Below are positions 1-8,529 of a stretch of DNA of 64,000 bases, one piece after another. The position numbers were made by a program, and so were the translations under genes. The stretch's first letter is position 1, and the number at the start of each line of letters is the position of its first letter. This DNA is from Desulfacinum sp. (lineage in GTDB: Bacteria; Desulfobacterota; Syntrophobacteria; Syntrophobacterales; DSM-9756), in contig JACIYN010000007.1 in the NCBI GenBank assembly GCA_014359885.1, positions 1-64,000 on the forward strand, read 5' to 3'. The notes under the pieces are model-generated. The model searched no databases, was not told where the DNA came from, and saw only the letters and a list, made by a program, of their open reading frames with translations.

Positions 1-1260
1 CAATCCCTGGTCTGGGGTCTTCTCTTCGTGGAAACCTTTCGCCGACTGGGCGTTCCGTTCCGGCTCGTCACGGCGTCCCACATCCGCCGGGGCGTGCTGG
101 CCCGGTTTTCCGTCCTCGTGGTTCCTGGGGGATGGGCGTCCCACAAGGCCCAGGCGTTGGGCCGGGAAGGCCGAGAGGCCGTGCGCCGTTTCGTGGTGGA
201 AGGGGGCACCTACCTGGGGGTTTGCGGCGGCGCCGGCCTGGCGCTGTCCAGTCCGTCGTCTCTCGGGCTCACACCGGTCACGCGGAAGCCTCTGAAAGAA
301 CGCCTTCCCAACGCCAGCGGGGAAATTTGGATCGAAGGGCGAGCCAACCACCCCTACTGGGGCGGTCTTCCTCCGCGCCTCCCCGTTTCCATCTGGTGGC
401 CGTCCCAGTTCGCGGTACCCGAAAATGTTCCGGTGGAAAGGCTGGCCACCTATCAGGGACCGGGCCGGGATTTCCTGGTGGCGGATCTCTCTTTTTCGGA
501 CGTGCGCTCCCATGGAGGCGACTGGAAGGCATGGGAAGCGGACTACGGCATCCCGCTCAACCCGGAACGCCTGTCCGGGGAGCCCGCCATATTGCTCACC
601 CCGCTGGGCCGCGGCAGACTCATCCTTTCCTACCCGCACCTGGAAACGCCCGGATGTGCATGGGGAAACCGACTTTTGCTGAACATCCTGGACGACGCAG
701 CCGCATCCGGCAGTCGGCCGTCTGCAACCGCCCGCCGGTCCTCCCAGGGAGCGCCCCTGGAAGAGGAAAAGATCCGGGGCCGGCCCGGCCGGGAGGCTCT
801 GGAATGCATCCGGGAAGCCCACCAGGAAGCCCAATCCCTCATCGCTTTCGGCGAGCGGAACCTGTTGTGGCGATGGCGCCGCCCGTGGCTCCTGCAGTGG
901 CAGCGGGGCCTTCGAGGCCTGGAATACGGAACGCTTGCCGTATGCCTGCGATCCCTTCTGGAAGAGTTGGAAGGAAGCCCCCGAGACACGGGGCCGGATC
1001 CCGCTTGGGACGTTCCGAGCCGGGAACTTTTGGAAACGGTGCGCCTCTTTTGTCGAAAGGCCAAGCGTCTCTTGCTGGAAGAAAGGGCGGCGGGGCAAAG
1101 CCGGTCCCTTGCCAAGCTTCAGTCGGTAAACCCCGCCGTGGACGGTCTGCGAAGGGAACTTTTCGGGCGGAACATGAGCCATGAGGGACTCAGCCGGTCC
1201 CTTTTCCAGATCGTGGACCGGCTCCTCTACGACGCCCTTTCGGGACCCCTCATCCCATGA
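1..1260 (+). CDS. BPL_N (glutamine-amidotransferase-like) domain protein, 5' partial
   Basis: The reading frame is open from base 1, so the true start lies outside the window; the first start-like codon inside is a GTG at 28. The N-terminal part looks like the class-I-amidotransferase-like domain found at the front of some biotin protein ligases: a VVPGGW strand-turn, then GVCGGAGLA, where the Cys is the nucleophile-elbow position (about residue 66 from the GTG). No ligase domain follows. Instead there are about 200 residues, mostly helical and rich in Arg, Leu and Glu, that I do not recognise. Proteins of this group are usually annotated only by the domain, and the substrate is unknown. It ends at the TGA at 1258-1260, facing the nucleotidyltransferase gene on the other strand. 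Confidence 0.75.
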   Translation, partial: QSLVWGLLFVETFRRLGVPFRLVTASHIRRGVLARFSVLVVPGGWASHKAQALGREGREAVRRFVVEGGTYLGVCGGAGLALSSPSSLGLTPVTRKPLKERLPNASGEIWIEGRANHPYWGGLPPRLPVSIWWPSQFAVPENVPVERLATYQGPGRDFLVADLSFSDVRSHGGDWKAWEADYGIPLNPERLSGEPAILLTPLGRGRLILSYPHLETPGCAWGNRLLLNILDDAAASGSRPSATARRSSQGAPLEEEKIRGRPGREALECIREAHQEAQSLIAFGERNLLWRWRRPWLLQWQRGLRGLEYGTLAVCLRSLLEELEGSPRDTGPDPAWDVPSRELLETVRLFCRKAKRLLLEERAAGQSRSLAKLQSVNPAVDGLRRELFGRNMSHEGLSRSLFQIVDRLLYDALSGPLIP

Positions 1261-1360
1261 CCTTCAGAAACTCCAGAATCTCCCGCTGGAAGCCCGGGGC
1301 CGCGGCGAGCAGGATCCCCGCCTGCTCCAAGACCCTCTCGGGATGCAGGTTGTAGGCGAA

Positions 1361-1705
1361 TCAGAGAGTCCCGATAAATTCCTTCCATGCCATTCCTTTT
1401 TCAATCAGGAATTCCCGGTGTTCCTCCGGTAGGGTATCCAGGTAGATCAGGTCGAACGGCATCCCTTCCAGGATCTCCTCGATCCGCCCTTCCACTCGAT
1501 ACATGTGGATGTCCGGCAACCCCACCACAACGAAATCCACGTCCGAATGGGGATGAAATTGTTCAGGATGAAGAACGGACCCGATCACGAAGGCATCTGC
1601 AGCCCCCAAGCCCTTTAGGTACTCGCATACCCTCCTGGCACGAGCAAGGGCCAATCGGCGCCTTTCCTCCGTCTTTCTGGCCAGTGCCGTCCTACGCGAA
1701 ACCAT
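1361..1705 (-). CDS. MNT-type nucleotidyltransferase domain protein
   Basis: A protein of about 114 residues with the minimal nucleotidyltransferase signature: VIGS near residue 42, then SDVDFVVVG near residue 54, whose two Asp would bind metal. Such MNT proteins usually act as antitoxins that AMPylate or otherwise block a HEPN partner. I chose the ATG at 1705 because GGAAGCG precedes it; an in-frame codon 10 residues upstream is possible. No intact HEPN gene is next to it. Directly after the TGA the same frame stays open for 34 further codons, to 1250. That continuation could be the tail of a lost partner or of a longer ancestral protein. The family call is fairly safe, the antitoxin role is inference. 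Confidence 0.75.
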   Translation of the reverse strand: MVSRRTALARKTEERRRLALARARRVCEYLKGLGAADAFVIGSVLHPEQFHPHSDVDFVVVGLPDIHMYRVEGRIEEILEGMPFDLIYLDTLPEEHREFLIEKGMAWKEFIGTL

Positions 1706-1735
1706 GGCGCTTCCAAATCCCCCACCGGAAAGCAT

Positions 1736-1963
1736 CGGCCACCATGGGCCGATACAAACACCTTCGATGTTGTCGCTCCATGATTTTATACGCTATTCCC
1801 GCGAAAGCGAAAAACCGGAACATCATTGCACGACCCCAATGCCCCATGCCAGTGCGAAGAGAGTCGCGCCTCGCGGCGCTCCCACAGGCGCTCCTTCGAG
1901 CTTTCGCAGATCCTGCAACATGCCGGATGTACAGTTCTTTCATATTATGACATCTGCTGGCGA
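1736..1963. repeat. Intergenic region with a partial copy of the TGAAAGAAC repeat family
   Basis: About 1848-1953 holds the distal end of a dispersed element: the GC arm with GGCGCTCCCACAGGCGCTC, then a tail containing TTTCGCAGATCCTGCAACAT and ending GTACAGTTCTTTCAT. The same tail recurs at 2866-2912, 24215-24270 and 63375-63415. No gene is supported here; the open frames crossing it come from the repeat itself. Confidence 0.6.
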
Positions 1964-2782
1964 TCATTGCTGCACGGCCGGCGGCGTCTTGCGGGTGGCG
2001 GCCTTGAGTTCCCGGGCGTAGGCGGCGATCAGCTCCGGCAGGTCTCCGTTTTCCAGGTTTTCCTCGATGAGGCGTTCGAAAGCGCTTCCCACCACGGCCC
2101 CGTCGGCCACCCGGCAGACCTCCTCCACATGTTCCGCCCGGGAAATCCCGAACCCCACGCACACCGGCAGGGATGTCACCTGCTTGAGGCGGCCGGCGGT
2201 GGAAGCCACCTCCGCCAGGTCCAGCCCGGCGCTTCCCGTAACGCCCGTCATGGAAACCAGGTAGACGAATCCGGACGCCTCCCGGGTGACGGCTTCCATG
2301 CGCGGCGTGGGGGTGGTGGGCGCCACCAGCCGGATGAGGTCCAGGGCGTTTCCCCGCCAGGCATCAAGCATCTCCCGGGATTCCTCGGGAGGCAGATCCA
2401 CCACCAGGACGCCGTCGGCTCCGGCGTCCACGGCCTTGTCGTAAAAAGCTCCGGGCCCCACAGCCAGGATGGGGTTGTAATAGCTGAAGATCACCACGGG
2501 CACTTGGCTGAACCGGCGGATCTCCCGGCACATGGCCAGGACCTTTTCCAGGGTCATGCCCTGTGCCAGGGCCCGTGCCGACGAACGCTGGATCACCGGG
2601 CCGTCCGCAGTGGGGTCCGAAAAGGGCACCCCCAGCTCCAAAACGTCCAGGCCCGCCTCGCACAGGGAACGAATGAGCGCCAAGGACCTATCGGGCGTCG
2701 GATCCCCGGCCGTCACGAATCCCACCAGCGCTCCTTCCCCTTTGCGCCTCAACTCCGTGAACACTTCCCGCAATCGACTCAT
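1964..2782 (-). CDS. trpA: Tryptophan synthase alpha chain
   Basis: Cleaves indole-3-glycerol phosphate to indole and glyceraldehyde 3-phosphate, and passes indole to TrpB in the alpha2beta2 complex. The 272-residue length is normal. The catalytic acids are present: Glu49 in LELGVPFSDP and Asp60 in PTADGPVIQ. The start at 2782 (MSRLREVF) has GGAAAGGAA upstream; the frame continues further upstream only into non-coding sequence. It is the last gene of the aroF-trp operon, separated from trpB by about 310 bases that contain a short heptamer array, a GC palindrome and a repeat tail. Confidence 0.97.
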   Translation of the reverse strand: MSRLREVFTELRRKGEGALVGFVTAGDPTPDRSLALIRSLCEAGLDVLELGVPFSDPTADGPVIQRSSARALAQGMTLEKVLAMCREIRRFSQVPVVIFSYYNPILAVGPGAFYDKAVDAGADGVLVVDLPPEESREMLDAWRGNALDLIRLVAPTTPTPRMEAVTREASGFVYLVSMTGVTGSAGLDLAEVASTAGRLKQVTSLPVCVGFGISRAEHVEEVCRVADGAVVGSAFERLIEENLENGDLPELIAAYARELKAATRKTPPAVQQ

Positions 2783-3096
2783 CGATCCGTTCCTTTCCCC
2801 TCGCGCCTTGTTCTTTTTCTTAACCATTTCGCGGCCTGCGGCTCCCATAAACACTCATTGGTAATTTCGCAGATCCTGCAACATACCGAAAACAATGTCC
2901 CTTCATATTGGAAGGCGGTTTTCCCATCGGGTTTCCCTAACACCACGCAACCAGCGGGCGGGGATAAACCCCGCCCCTACCCAAAAGGACAATGTGTTGT
3001 GGTGGGAACGCCCTTCAGAATCGGGCCATGATGGAGAAGCGCCCCAATCAGGCTTTCCCTTTCACCTTTCACCTTTCACCTTTTACCTTTCACCTC
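2783..3096. repeat. trpB-trpA spacer: repeat tail, GC palindrome and heptamer array
   Basis: At 2866-2912 is a tail copy of the TGAAAGAAC repeat family. At about 2953-2983 is the palindrome GGGCGGGGATAAACCCCGCC, found six times in the window. At 3056-3104 is a pyrimidine-rich heptamer array (TTTCACC units). On the minus strand the array reads GGTGAAA, so most units carry a TGA or TAA, and the trpB stop codon lies inside it. No gene is visible. Confidence 0.7.
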
Positions 3097-4296
3097 TCAC
3101 CTTCCATCCCGAAAGATGATTCCCAGATCCTTGTCGCCGCGTCCGGAAAGGTTGACAATGAGGATCTCGCGGGGATCCCGCCGGGCGGCCTCCTTCATGG
3201 CGTAAGCCACGGCGTGGGCGCTTTCCAGGGCCGGGATGATCCCTTCGAGGGCCGAGAGCCGACGGAAGGCGTCCAGGGCTTCCTGGTCGGTCACGGAGAC
3301 GTAGGCGGCCCGGCCCGATTCCTTGAGCCACGCGTGTTCCGGGCCGACGCCCGGATAGTCCAATCCCGCCGATATGGAATGGGCTTCCCGGATCTGGCCG
3401 TGATCGTCCTGGAGCACATAGGACTTGGATCCGTGGAGCACCCCCACGGTGCCGGCGCCCAGGGTGGCCGCATGCTTGCCCGTGGAAACTCCTTTGCCGG
3501 CGGCTTCCACCCCGATCATGGTCACGGGATCGTCCAGGAAGGGATGAAAGAGGCCCATGGCGTTGCTGCCGCCCCCCACGCAGGCCACCAGCAGGTCCGG
3601 CAGGCGCCCTTCCCTTTCCAGGATCTGGCGCCGCGCCTCGTCTCCGATCACCCGCTGAAAGTCGCGGACCATCATGGGATAGGGATGGGGGCCCGCCACC
3701 GAACCGATGACGTAGAAGGTGTCCCGTACGGCCCCCACCCAGTAGCGCATGGCCTCGTTCATGGCGTCCTTGAGGGTTCCGGTCCCGGAGGCCACGGGGA
3801 CCACTTCCGCACCCAGCAGTTCCATGCGGCGCACGTTGGGGGCCTGCCGGCGCACGTCTTCCGTTCCCATGAAAACCTTGCATTCCATGCCGAAGAGGGC
3901 CGCCGCCGTGGCCGTGGCCACCCCGTGCTGGCCGGCTCCCGTCTCGGCGATTACCTTTCGCTTGCCCATGTACCGGGCCAGAAGGACCTGACCCAGGGTG
4001 TTGTTGATCTTGTGGGCCCCGGTGTGGGCCAGATCCTCCCGCTTGAGGTAGATCCGGGCCCCGCCGCAGGCTTCGCTCAGCCGGCGGGCGTGGAAGAGCG
4101 GCGTGGGACGGCCGGCGTATTCCGTCAGAAGCTCATGGAAATCCCTCTGAAAAGATTCCTTCGCACGGGCCTCCTGGTAGGCCGCCTCCAGTTCCAGCAG
4201 AGCCGGCATGAGGGTTTCGGCCACGTAGCGGCCGCCGAACGGGCCGAAGTGGCCGCGGACATCGGGCAGGGTCTGACCAGCCGTCTGCATCGTCAT
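3097..4296 (-). CDS. trpB: Tryptophan synthase beta chain
   Basis: PLP enzyme that condenses indole with serine to give tryptophan. It has 399 residues, the usual length for the TrpB1 class. The PLP lysine is Lys96 in HTGAHKINN, and the phosphate-binding loop is [10 protein letters not shown]. The start is the ATG at 4296, with GGAGGATC at good spacing; it overlaps the trpF stop by ATGA, implying translational coupling. The C-terminus (IIFRDGR) ends at a TGA lying inside a heptamer repeat array, so the last residues may have been reshaped by the repeat. Confidence 0.98.
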   Translation of the reverse strand: MTMQTAGQTLPDVRGHFGPFGGRYVAETLMPALLELEAAYQEARAKESFQRDFHELLTEYAGRPTPLFHARRLSEACGGARIYLKREDLAHTGAHKINNTLGQVLLARYMGKRKVIAETGAGQHGVATATAAALFGMECKVFMGTEDVRRQAPNVRRMELLGAEVVPVASGTGTLKDAMNEAMRYWVGAVRDTFYVIGSVAGPHPYPMMVRDFQRVIGDEARRQILEREGRLPDLLVACVGGGSNAMGLFHPFLDDPVTMIGVEAAGKGVSTGKHAATLGAGTVGVLHGSKSYVLQDDHGQIREAHSISAGLDYPGVGPEHAWLKESGRAAYVSVTDQEALDAFRRLSALEGIIPALESAHAVAYAMKEAARRDPREILIVNLSGRGDKDLGIIFRDGR

Positions 4297-4943
4297 GAAA
4301 AGATCCTCCCTTCCGCCGCCGACGGACTCAACCGCCGGACCGCGTTCACGAATGCTTCCATCTTCTTTGCGTCCTTTTCTCCGGGGCGTTTTTCCACCCC
4401 CGAACTCACATCCACCGCGTTGGGACGAGCCGCCCGGGCGGCTTCGGCCACATTCCCGGGGGCCAGACCCCCGGCGAGAATCATGGGCCGGTGCCGCACC
4501 CGATCCTTCACCGAGGCCCAGTCCCAGGCCAGGGCGTTTCCTCCGGGAAGACTCACCCCTGCGCATTCCACCAGGAAGGCCGTGGGGTGGTAGCGCTCCT
4601 GCACATCCAGGCCCGGGGCCCGATTGATGAAAAGGGCCTTGATGACCCGGAGCCCTTGGGCTTCCAGGGCGGCCACCTCTTCCGGCGTCTCCCGCCCGTG
4701 GAGCTGTACATGGGTGAGACGGCAAAAACGAGCGACTTCCAAGACCCGCTCCGCGGGCTCGTCCACGAAAACGCCCACTCCGGCCACCGATTCCGGAAGG
4801 GCCGCCGCCAGATCCCGAGCCGTTTCGCGATCCACGTGGCGGGGACTTTTGGGATAAAAGACGAATCCCACGGCATCCACGCCCAGGGAGGCGGCGATCC
4901 GGGCGTCTTCCCTCCGGGTAATGCCGCAGATCTTGATTTCCAT
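4293..4943 (-). CDS. trpF: Phosphoribosylanthranilate isomerase
   Basis: Amadori rearrangement of phosphoribosylanthranilate to CdRP, third step of the anthranilate branch. It has 216 residues starting [10 protein letters not shown], with the catalytic Cys6 in the CGIT motif; [12 protein letters not shown] and the LHGRE motif follow. The ATG at 4943 is preceded by AGGAAGG; an in-frame ATG at 4991 would add 16 residues encoded in repeat DNA and is unlikely. The stop overlaps trpB. The upstream gap to trpC is a 216-bp MITE-like repeat. Confidence 0.97.
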   Translation of the reverse strand: MEIKICGITRREDARIAASLGVDAVGFVFYPKSPRHVDRETARDLAAALPESVAGVGVFVDEPAERVLEVARFCRLTHVQLHGRETPEEVAALEAQGLRVIKALFINRAPGLDVQERYHPTAFLVECAGVSLPGGNALAWDWASVKDRVRHRPMILAGGLAPGNVAEAARAARPNAVDVSSGVEKRPGEKDAKKMEAFVNAVRRLSPSAAEGRIFS

Positions 4944-5295
4944 GATCCTTCCTCTCGTCCGGGAGCCTGTCCGAAAAGGGGTTCCCTTCATCCACCGTCA
5001 AGGGACCCGCCTTGTTTCGTAGTCGCGGGGCTTCAGCCCCGCGCAAAGGGTCCGTCCTAACTCTAAAGAGATGACAAGAAATAGCCGATGGCACCTCCGA
5101 CGTCCGAAGACTCCTCCGCAGCCCTAAAGGGCTGCGCTACGAGAAATGCGGTCATCCATGGCGTTTTCGGGCAGGCTCTTTGGATCCTCCCAGTTTGGGT
5201 TCCCACCCTCCGGAAAATGACGGTCTAGACCGGGCTCGGAAGAATCCCGGCGGGCGGGCATAAAGCCTGCCCCTACTTCCGCATCCCGTACGCCG
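4944..5295. repeat. MITE-like element copy 1 (about 216 bp) plus palindrome, between trpC and trpF
   Basis: The element spans 4963-5178. Its ends are GAGCCTGTCCGAAAA (4963-4977) and TTTTCGGGCAGGCTC (5164-5178), inverted repeats matching at 14 of 15 positions. Inside are two palindromes, CGCGGGGCTTCAGCCCCGCG (about 5023-5042) and GCAGCCCTAAAGGGCTGC (about 5118-5135). No open frame encodes a transposase. At about 5252-5277 lies another GC palindrome, GGGCGGGCATAAAGCCTGCC. The trp transcript must read through all of this. Confidence 0.75.
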
Positions 5296-6099
5296 TCAGA
5301 GACGCGCCCCGTCATGGGCGCCCAGCAGGCTGCGGAGCGCCGCTTCGGGGTCCGGGGCCCGTACCAGGCTCTCTCCCACCAGGAAGTTGAAGATTCCGGC
5401 CTCCAGCAGTGTTTCCAGGTCCCTCCGGCCCCCGATGCCGCTTTCCGCCACCATGGGCATCCCATCGGGGAGCTGTTTTCTCAGCCGAATGGATGTTTCG
5501 ATATCGGTGCGGAACGTGGTGAGATCCCGGTTGTTGACGCCGATGAGGGGAGCCTCGCAAGCCAGCGCGGTTTCCATCTCCCGCTCGTCGTGGACCTCCA
5601 CCAGCGCCCCCAGGCCCAGCTCCCGGCAAAGCGACAAGGCATCGAGGAGAAAAGAAGGCGGGACCGCCCGGACGATCAGGAGCACGGCATCGGCCCCATT
5701 GGCCCGCGCTTCGTAGATCTGGTATTCGTGGATCGTGAAATCCTTTCGAAGCACGGGGACCGTCACCGCCTCCCGGGCGGCCTGCAAGTCCCGGAACGAT
5801 CCCTGGAAGAAGCGCTGGTCCGTCAGGACGGAAAGGGCCGCCGCGCCGGCCCGCTGGTAGGCCCGGGCGTACACCCGCGGGTCCAGGCCCGCGCGGATCG
5901 TCCCCTTGGAAGGCGAAGCGCGCTTGATCTCGGCAATCACGTTGACGCCTGCAGGACCCGGCGCGGAGAGCCTCTCCAGGAACGGCCTCGTCGGCGGGGC
6001 CTCCTCGGCCCGGCGCCTCACGGCGGCAAGCGGCTCCCGGCTCCGGGCCTCTTCCACCTCCCGAGCCTTCATCTCCAGTATCTTTTTCAGAATGTCCAT
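5296..6099 (-). CDS. trpC: Indole-3-glycerol-phosphate synthase
   Basis: Converts CdRP to indole-3-glycerol phosphate with loss of CO2 and water. It has 267 residues, the normal length for a monofunctional TrpC. The N-terminal MDILKKILEMKAREVE helix is typical, and VIAEIKRASPSKG (residues 54-66) supplies the catalytic Glu and Lys; VNNRDLTTF and VAESGIGG follow. The start at 6099 has GGGAGATCC before it. It lies between the heptamer tract that follows trpD and the MITE copy that precedes trpF. Confidence 0.98.
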   Translation of the reverse strand: MDILKKILEMKAREVEEARSREPLAAVRRRAEEAPPTRPFLERLSAPGPAGVNVIAEIKRASPSKGTIRAGLDPRVYARAYQRAGAAALSVLTDQRFFQGSFRDLQAAREAVTVPVLRKDFTIHEYQIYEARANGADAVLLIVRAVPPSFLLDALSLCRELGLGALVEVHDEREMETALACEAPLIGVNNRDLTTFRTDIETSIRLRKQLPDGMPMVAESGIGGRRDLETLLEAGIFNFLVGESLVRAPDPEAALRSLLGAHDGARL

Positions 6100-6212
6100 G
6101 GATCTCCCATGAGGGGCCGGGAGCTCTCAGCTCCCGGCTGTCGGTTACCGATTATCGGGCAATCCCCCCCACCCCCCTTTGAAAAAGGGGGGAGAAAACG
6201 TCCGCCCCGCCG

Positions 6213-6464
6213 CACCCGTCACCCGTCACCCGTCACCCGTCACCCGTCACCCGTCACCCGTCACCCGTCACCCGTCACCCGTCACCCGTCACCCGTCACC
6301 CGTCACCCATCACCCATCACCCATCACCCGTCACCCATCACCCGTCACCCATCACCCGTCACCCATCACCCATCACTCATCACCCGTCACTCATCACCCG
6401 TCACCCATCACCCATCACCCATCACCCATCACTCGTCACTCGTCACTCATCACTCATCACTCGT
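6213..6464. repeat. Heptamer tandem array, about 36 units of TCACYCR
   Basis: Uninterrupted units TCACCCG, TCACCCA, TCACTCA and TCACTCG fill about 252 bases, first nearly pure TCACCCG and then mixed. On the minus strand, the sense strand of trpD, each unit reads YGRGTGA, so TGA occurs in every unit and, as 7 is not a multiple of 3, in all three frames. The plus strand stays open through the array. It is followed at 6478-6514 by a short octamer repeat (GAATCACG) that overlaps the trpD stop. Confidence 0.9.
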
Positions 6465-6510
6465 TGGACGACGGTTCACGGATCACGAATCACGAATCAC
6501 GAATCACGGT

Positions 6511-7524
6511 TCACGCTTCCTGGCTGAAGCGGATCAGGGCCTCCAGCTTCGCCTTGGCGGCACCGCCGTCGATGGCCTCTTCCGCCTTCCGCACCCCCTG
6601 GCGGAAGTCTTCCGACGCACCGGCGGCCACCAGAGCCGCCGCGGCGTTCAGGACCACCACGTCCCGGCGGGGGCCCTTTTCCCCCTCCAGGACGGCGCGG
6701 AGCATCCGGGCGTTGTCTTCCGCGGAGCCTCCTCGAAGATCGTCTGGGTCGGCCGTGCGTCCCAGGATCATCTCGGGATCCAGTTCGTAGGTGCGGATGA
6801 GTCCGTCGTTCAGTTCGGTCACCCGGGTGGGGGCGCACACGGTGATCTCGTCCAGTCCGTCGTGGCCGTGGACCACGAAGGCACGGCGGGCTCCCAGGAG
6901 TTTCAGCGCCTGGGCGAACATCTCCGTGAGCTGCGGCGCGTAGACGCCCAGTACCTGGGAGTTGGCGCCGGCCGGGTTGGTGAGCGGCCCCAGCATGTTG
7001 AAGATGGAGCGGATGCCCACTTCCTTGCGGGGCTTGGCCGCATGCTTCATGGCTCCATGGTAGAGGGGCGCGAAAAGGAACCCGATACCGATTCGGCCGA
7101 TGCCCTCCTCCACGATCTCCGGATCCACGTCCAGGCGCACCCCCAGGGCTTCCAGCACGTCGGCGCTGCCGCATTGGCTGGAAACGGATCGGTTCCCGTG
7201 CTTGGCCACCGTCACACCGCAGCCGGCCACCACGAAGGCCGCCGTGGTGGAGATGTTGAAGGTGTGGGCCCCGTCGCCTCCCGTCCCGCAGGTGTCCACG
7301 ACGGTGGGAGCCGACACCTGGATGCGGTGGGCCTTGCGGCGCATGGTGCGGGCGGCCCCGGCCAGTTCCGCGAAGGTTTCGCCCTTGGTGGCCAGTGCGG
7401 CCATGAAGGCCCCGATCTGGGCTTCGGTGAGCTCGCCCGACATGAGCGCATCCATGACCCCGCTCGTCTCCTCTTCCGTAAGATCCACCCGGGAAATGAG
7501 CTTTTTCAGGCTTTCCTGGAACAC
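6511..7524 (-). CDS. trpD: Anthranilate phosphoribosyltransferase
   Basis: Transfers phosphoribose from PRPP to anthranilate. It has 337 residues, standard for a stand-alone TrpD. The PRPP loop DTCGTGGDG is at residues 77-85, followed by KHGNRSVSS. The start is GTG at 7524, chosen because AAGGAGGAAG lies eight bases upstream. The stop TGA at 6511-6513 is part of the repeat array that follows; the final residues FSQEA meet the repeat directly. It is separated from trpG by about 400 bases of dispersed repeats. Confidence 0.98.
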   Translation of the reverse strand: MFQESLKKLISRVDLTEEETSGVMDALMSGELTEAQIGAFMAALATKGETFAELAGAARTMRRKAHRIQVSAPTVVDTCGTGGDGAHTFNISTTAAFVVAGCGVTVAKHGNRSVSSQCGSADVLEALGVRLDVDPEIVEEGIGRIGIGFLFAPLYHGAMKHAAKPRKEVGIRSIFNMLGPLTNPAGANSQVLGVYAPQLTEMFAQALKLLGARRAFVVHGHDGLDEITVCAPTRVTELNDGLIRTYELDPEMILGRTADPDDLRGGSAEDNARMLRAVLEGEKGPRRDVVVLNAAAALVAAGASEDFRQGVRKAEEAIDGGAAKAKLEALIRFSQEA

Positions 7525-7926
7525 GGCGTCTTCCTCCTTTTCTCTTGCCTAAACAAAGCGCATTTTCATCGGCAGTCTCTGGCAGCGCGCGATCAGCGGG
7601 CGGGGATAAACCCCGCCACTACCCAAAGGGTCAATGGGTTTCGGCAGGGGTCGGTTTTTCGCCCGCCCTCCCCTGACGCCCCCTAACAGTCATGGCTCCC
7701 CTCGCGCCACCCCGCATGGATGAAAGAGCGGGCCGGAGCAAGGGCCTTTGTCGGAACGCCGCAATATGCCCTTCTCTATGAGTCACTGCGCGCCCATTGC
7801 ATGGCCGGGCACCCTCCTTGCGGCCTTCGCAGTTCCTACAACTAAAAACATTTGCGTCTATTCGCGTTCATTCGCGGTTCTCTTTCACATTAAGTAGGAA
7901 TCGTCCAATGTAGATCTTCGACTCCT
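7525..7926. repeat. trpG-trpD spacer: GC palindrome and a 200-bp repeat with an inverted copy at 54.3 kb
   Basis: About 7595-7624 is a copy of the GGGCGGGGATAAACCCCGCC palindrome. About 7690-7893 is an element that recurs in the opposite orientation at about 54285-54480 and looks roughly 90-95 per cent identical by eye. It includes CGCAATATGCCCTTCTCTAT, AGTTCCTACAACTAAAA and the common end TTCATTCGCGGTTCTCTTTC. No coding capacity is evident. Confidence 0.8.
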
Positions 7927-8529
7927 TCAGGCCGCTCCCGATGCGGCCCGGTTCGCGGTCGGGGCGAATCCGTTCACGAAATTCCGAAGCAGCCTTTTGC
8001 CCACGGGTGTCATGATGGACTCGGGGTGGAACTGGATGCCCTCGCACGGATAGTCCTTGTGGCGGATCCCCATGATTTCGCCGTCGTCGGCTTCCGCGCT
8101 CACTTCCAGGCACGCAGGCAGGTGGGCCGGATCCACCACCAGGGAGTGGTAGCGCATGGCCTGGAACGCTCCCTTGATGCCCCGGTAGATGCCGCGCCCG
8201 TCGGGGGTCACCATGGAGGTCTTTCCGTGCATGAGGGAGCGGGCGGGCCCCACCCGTCCGCCGAAGGCCACGGCGATGGCCTGGTGTCCCAGGCACACCC
8301 CCAGGATGGGAACGGTCGGCCCCGCCGCCCGAATGAGATCCACGGAGATGCCCGCCTCCTCCGGCCTGCCGGGACCCGGGGAGATGACGATCCCGTCGGG
8401 CCTCCAGGCCATCACCTCGTGCACGGACACCGCGTCGTTTCGGAGCACGCGGACCTCGGTGCCCAGCATCCTCAGGTACTGGACCAGGTTGTAGGTAAAG
8501 GAATCGTAATTATCGATCATGACGATCAT
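7927..8529 (-). CDS. trpG: Anthranilate synthase component II (glutamine amidotransferase)
   Basis: Supplies ammonia from glutamine to TrpE. It has 200 residues in the class I amidotransferase fold: DNYDSFTYNL at the N-terminus, nucleophile Cys79 in GVCLGHQ, and HPES with the catalytic His near the C-terminus. The start ATG at 8529 overlaps the trpE stop (ATGA). The same fold serves aminodeoxychorismate synthase, so a dual role with folate synthesis is possible, but the operon position supports tryptophan. Confidence 0.97.
   Translation of the reverse strand: MIVMIDNYDSFTYNLVQYLRMLGTEVRVLRNDAVSVHEVMAWRPDGIVISPGPGRPEEAGISVDLIRAAGPTVPILGVCLGHQAIAVAFGGRVGPARSLMHGKTSMVTPDGRGIYRGIKGAFQAMRYHSLVVDPAHLPACLEVSAEADDGEIMGIRHKDYPCEGIQFHPESIMTPVGKRLLRNFVNGFAPTANRAASGAA

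Noticed and set aside
1361-1363. TGA of the MNT gene as a selenocysteine codon
   Set aside because: No selenoprotein homologue pattern (no Cys at this place in the family) and no obvious SECIS hairpin just downstream.
1692-2162. Minus-strand frame of 156 codons across the start of the trpA region
   Set aside because: Overlaps trpA in another frame and otherwise reads repeat sequence.
2992-4593. Long plus-strand frame opposite trpB
   Set aside because: Shadow of trpB in GC-rich DNA; composition rich in His, Gly and Pro and no domain.
6213-6464. CRISPR-like array
   Set aside because: Units are 7 bases with no spacers; it is a tandem microsatellite-type array.
5314-7686. Long plus-strand open frame across trpC, the heptamer array and trpD
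   Set aside because: It is antisense to two certain genes and its middle is RHPSPVT-type repeats produced by the stop-free strand of the array.
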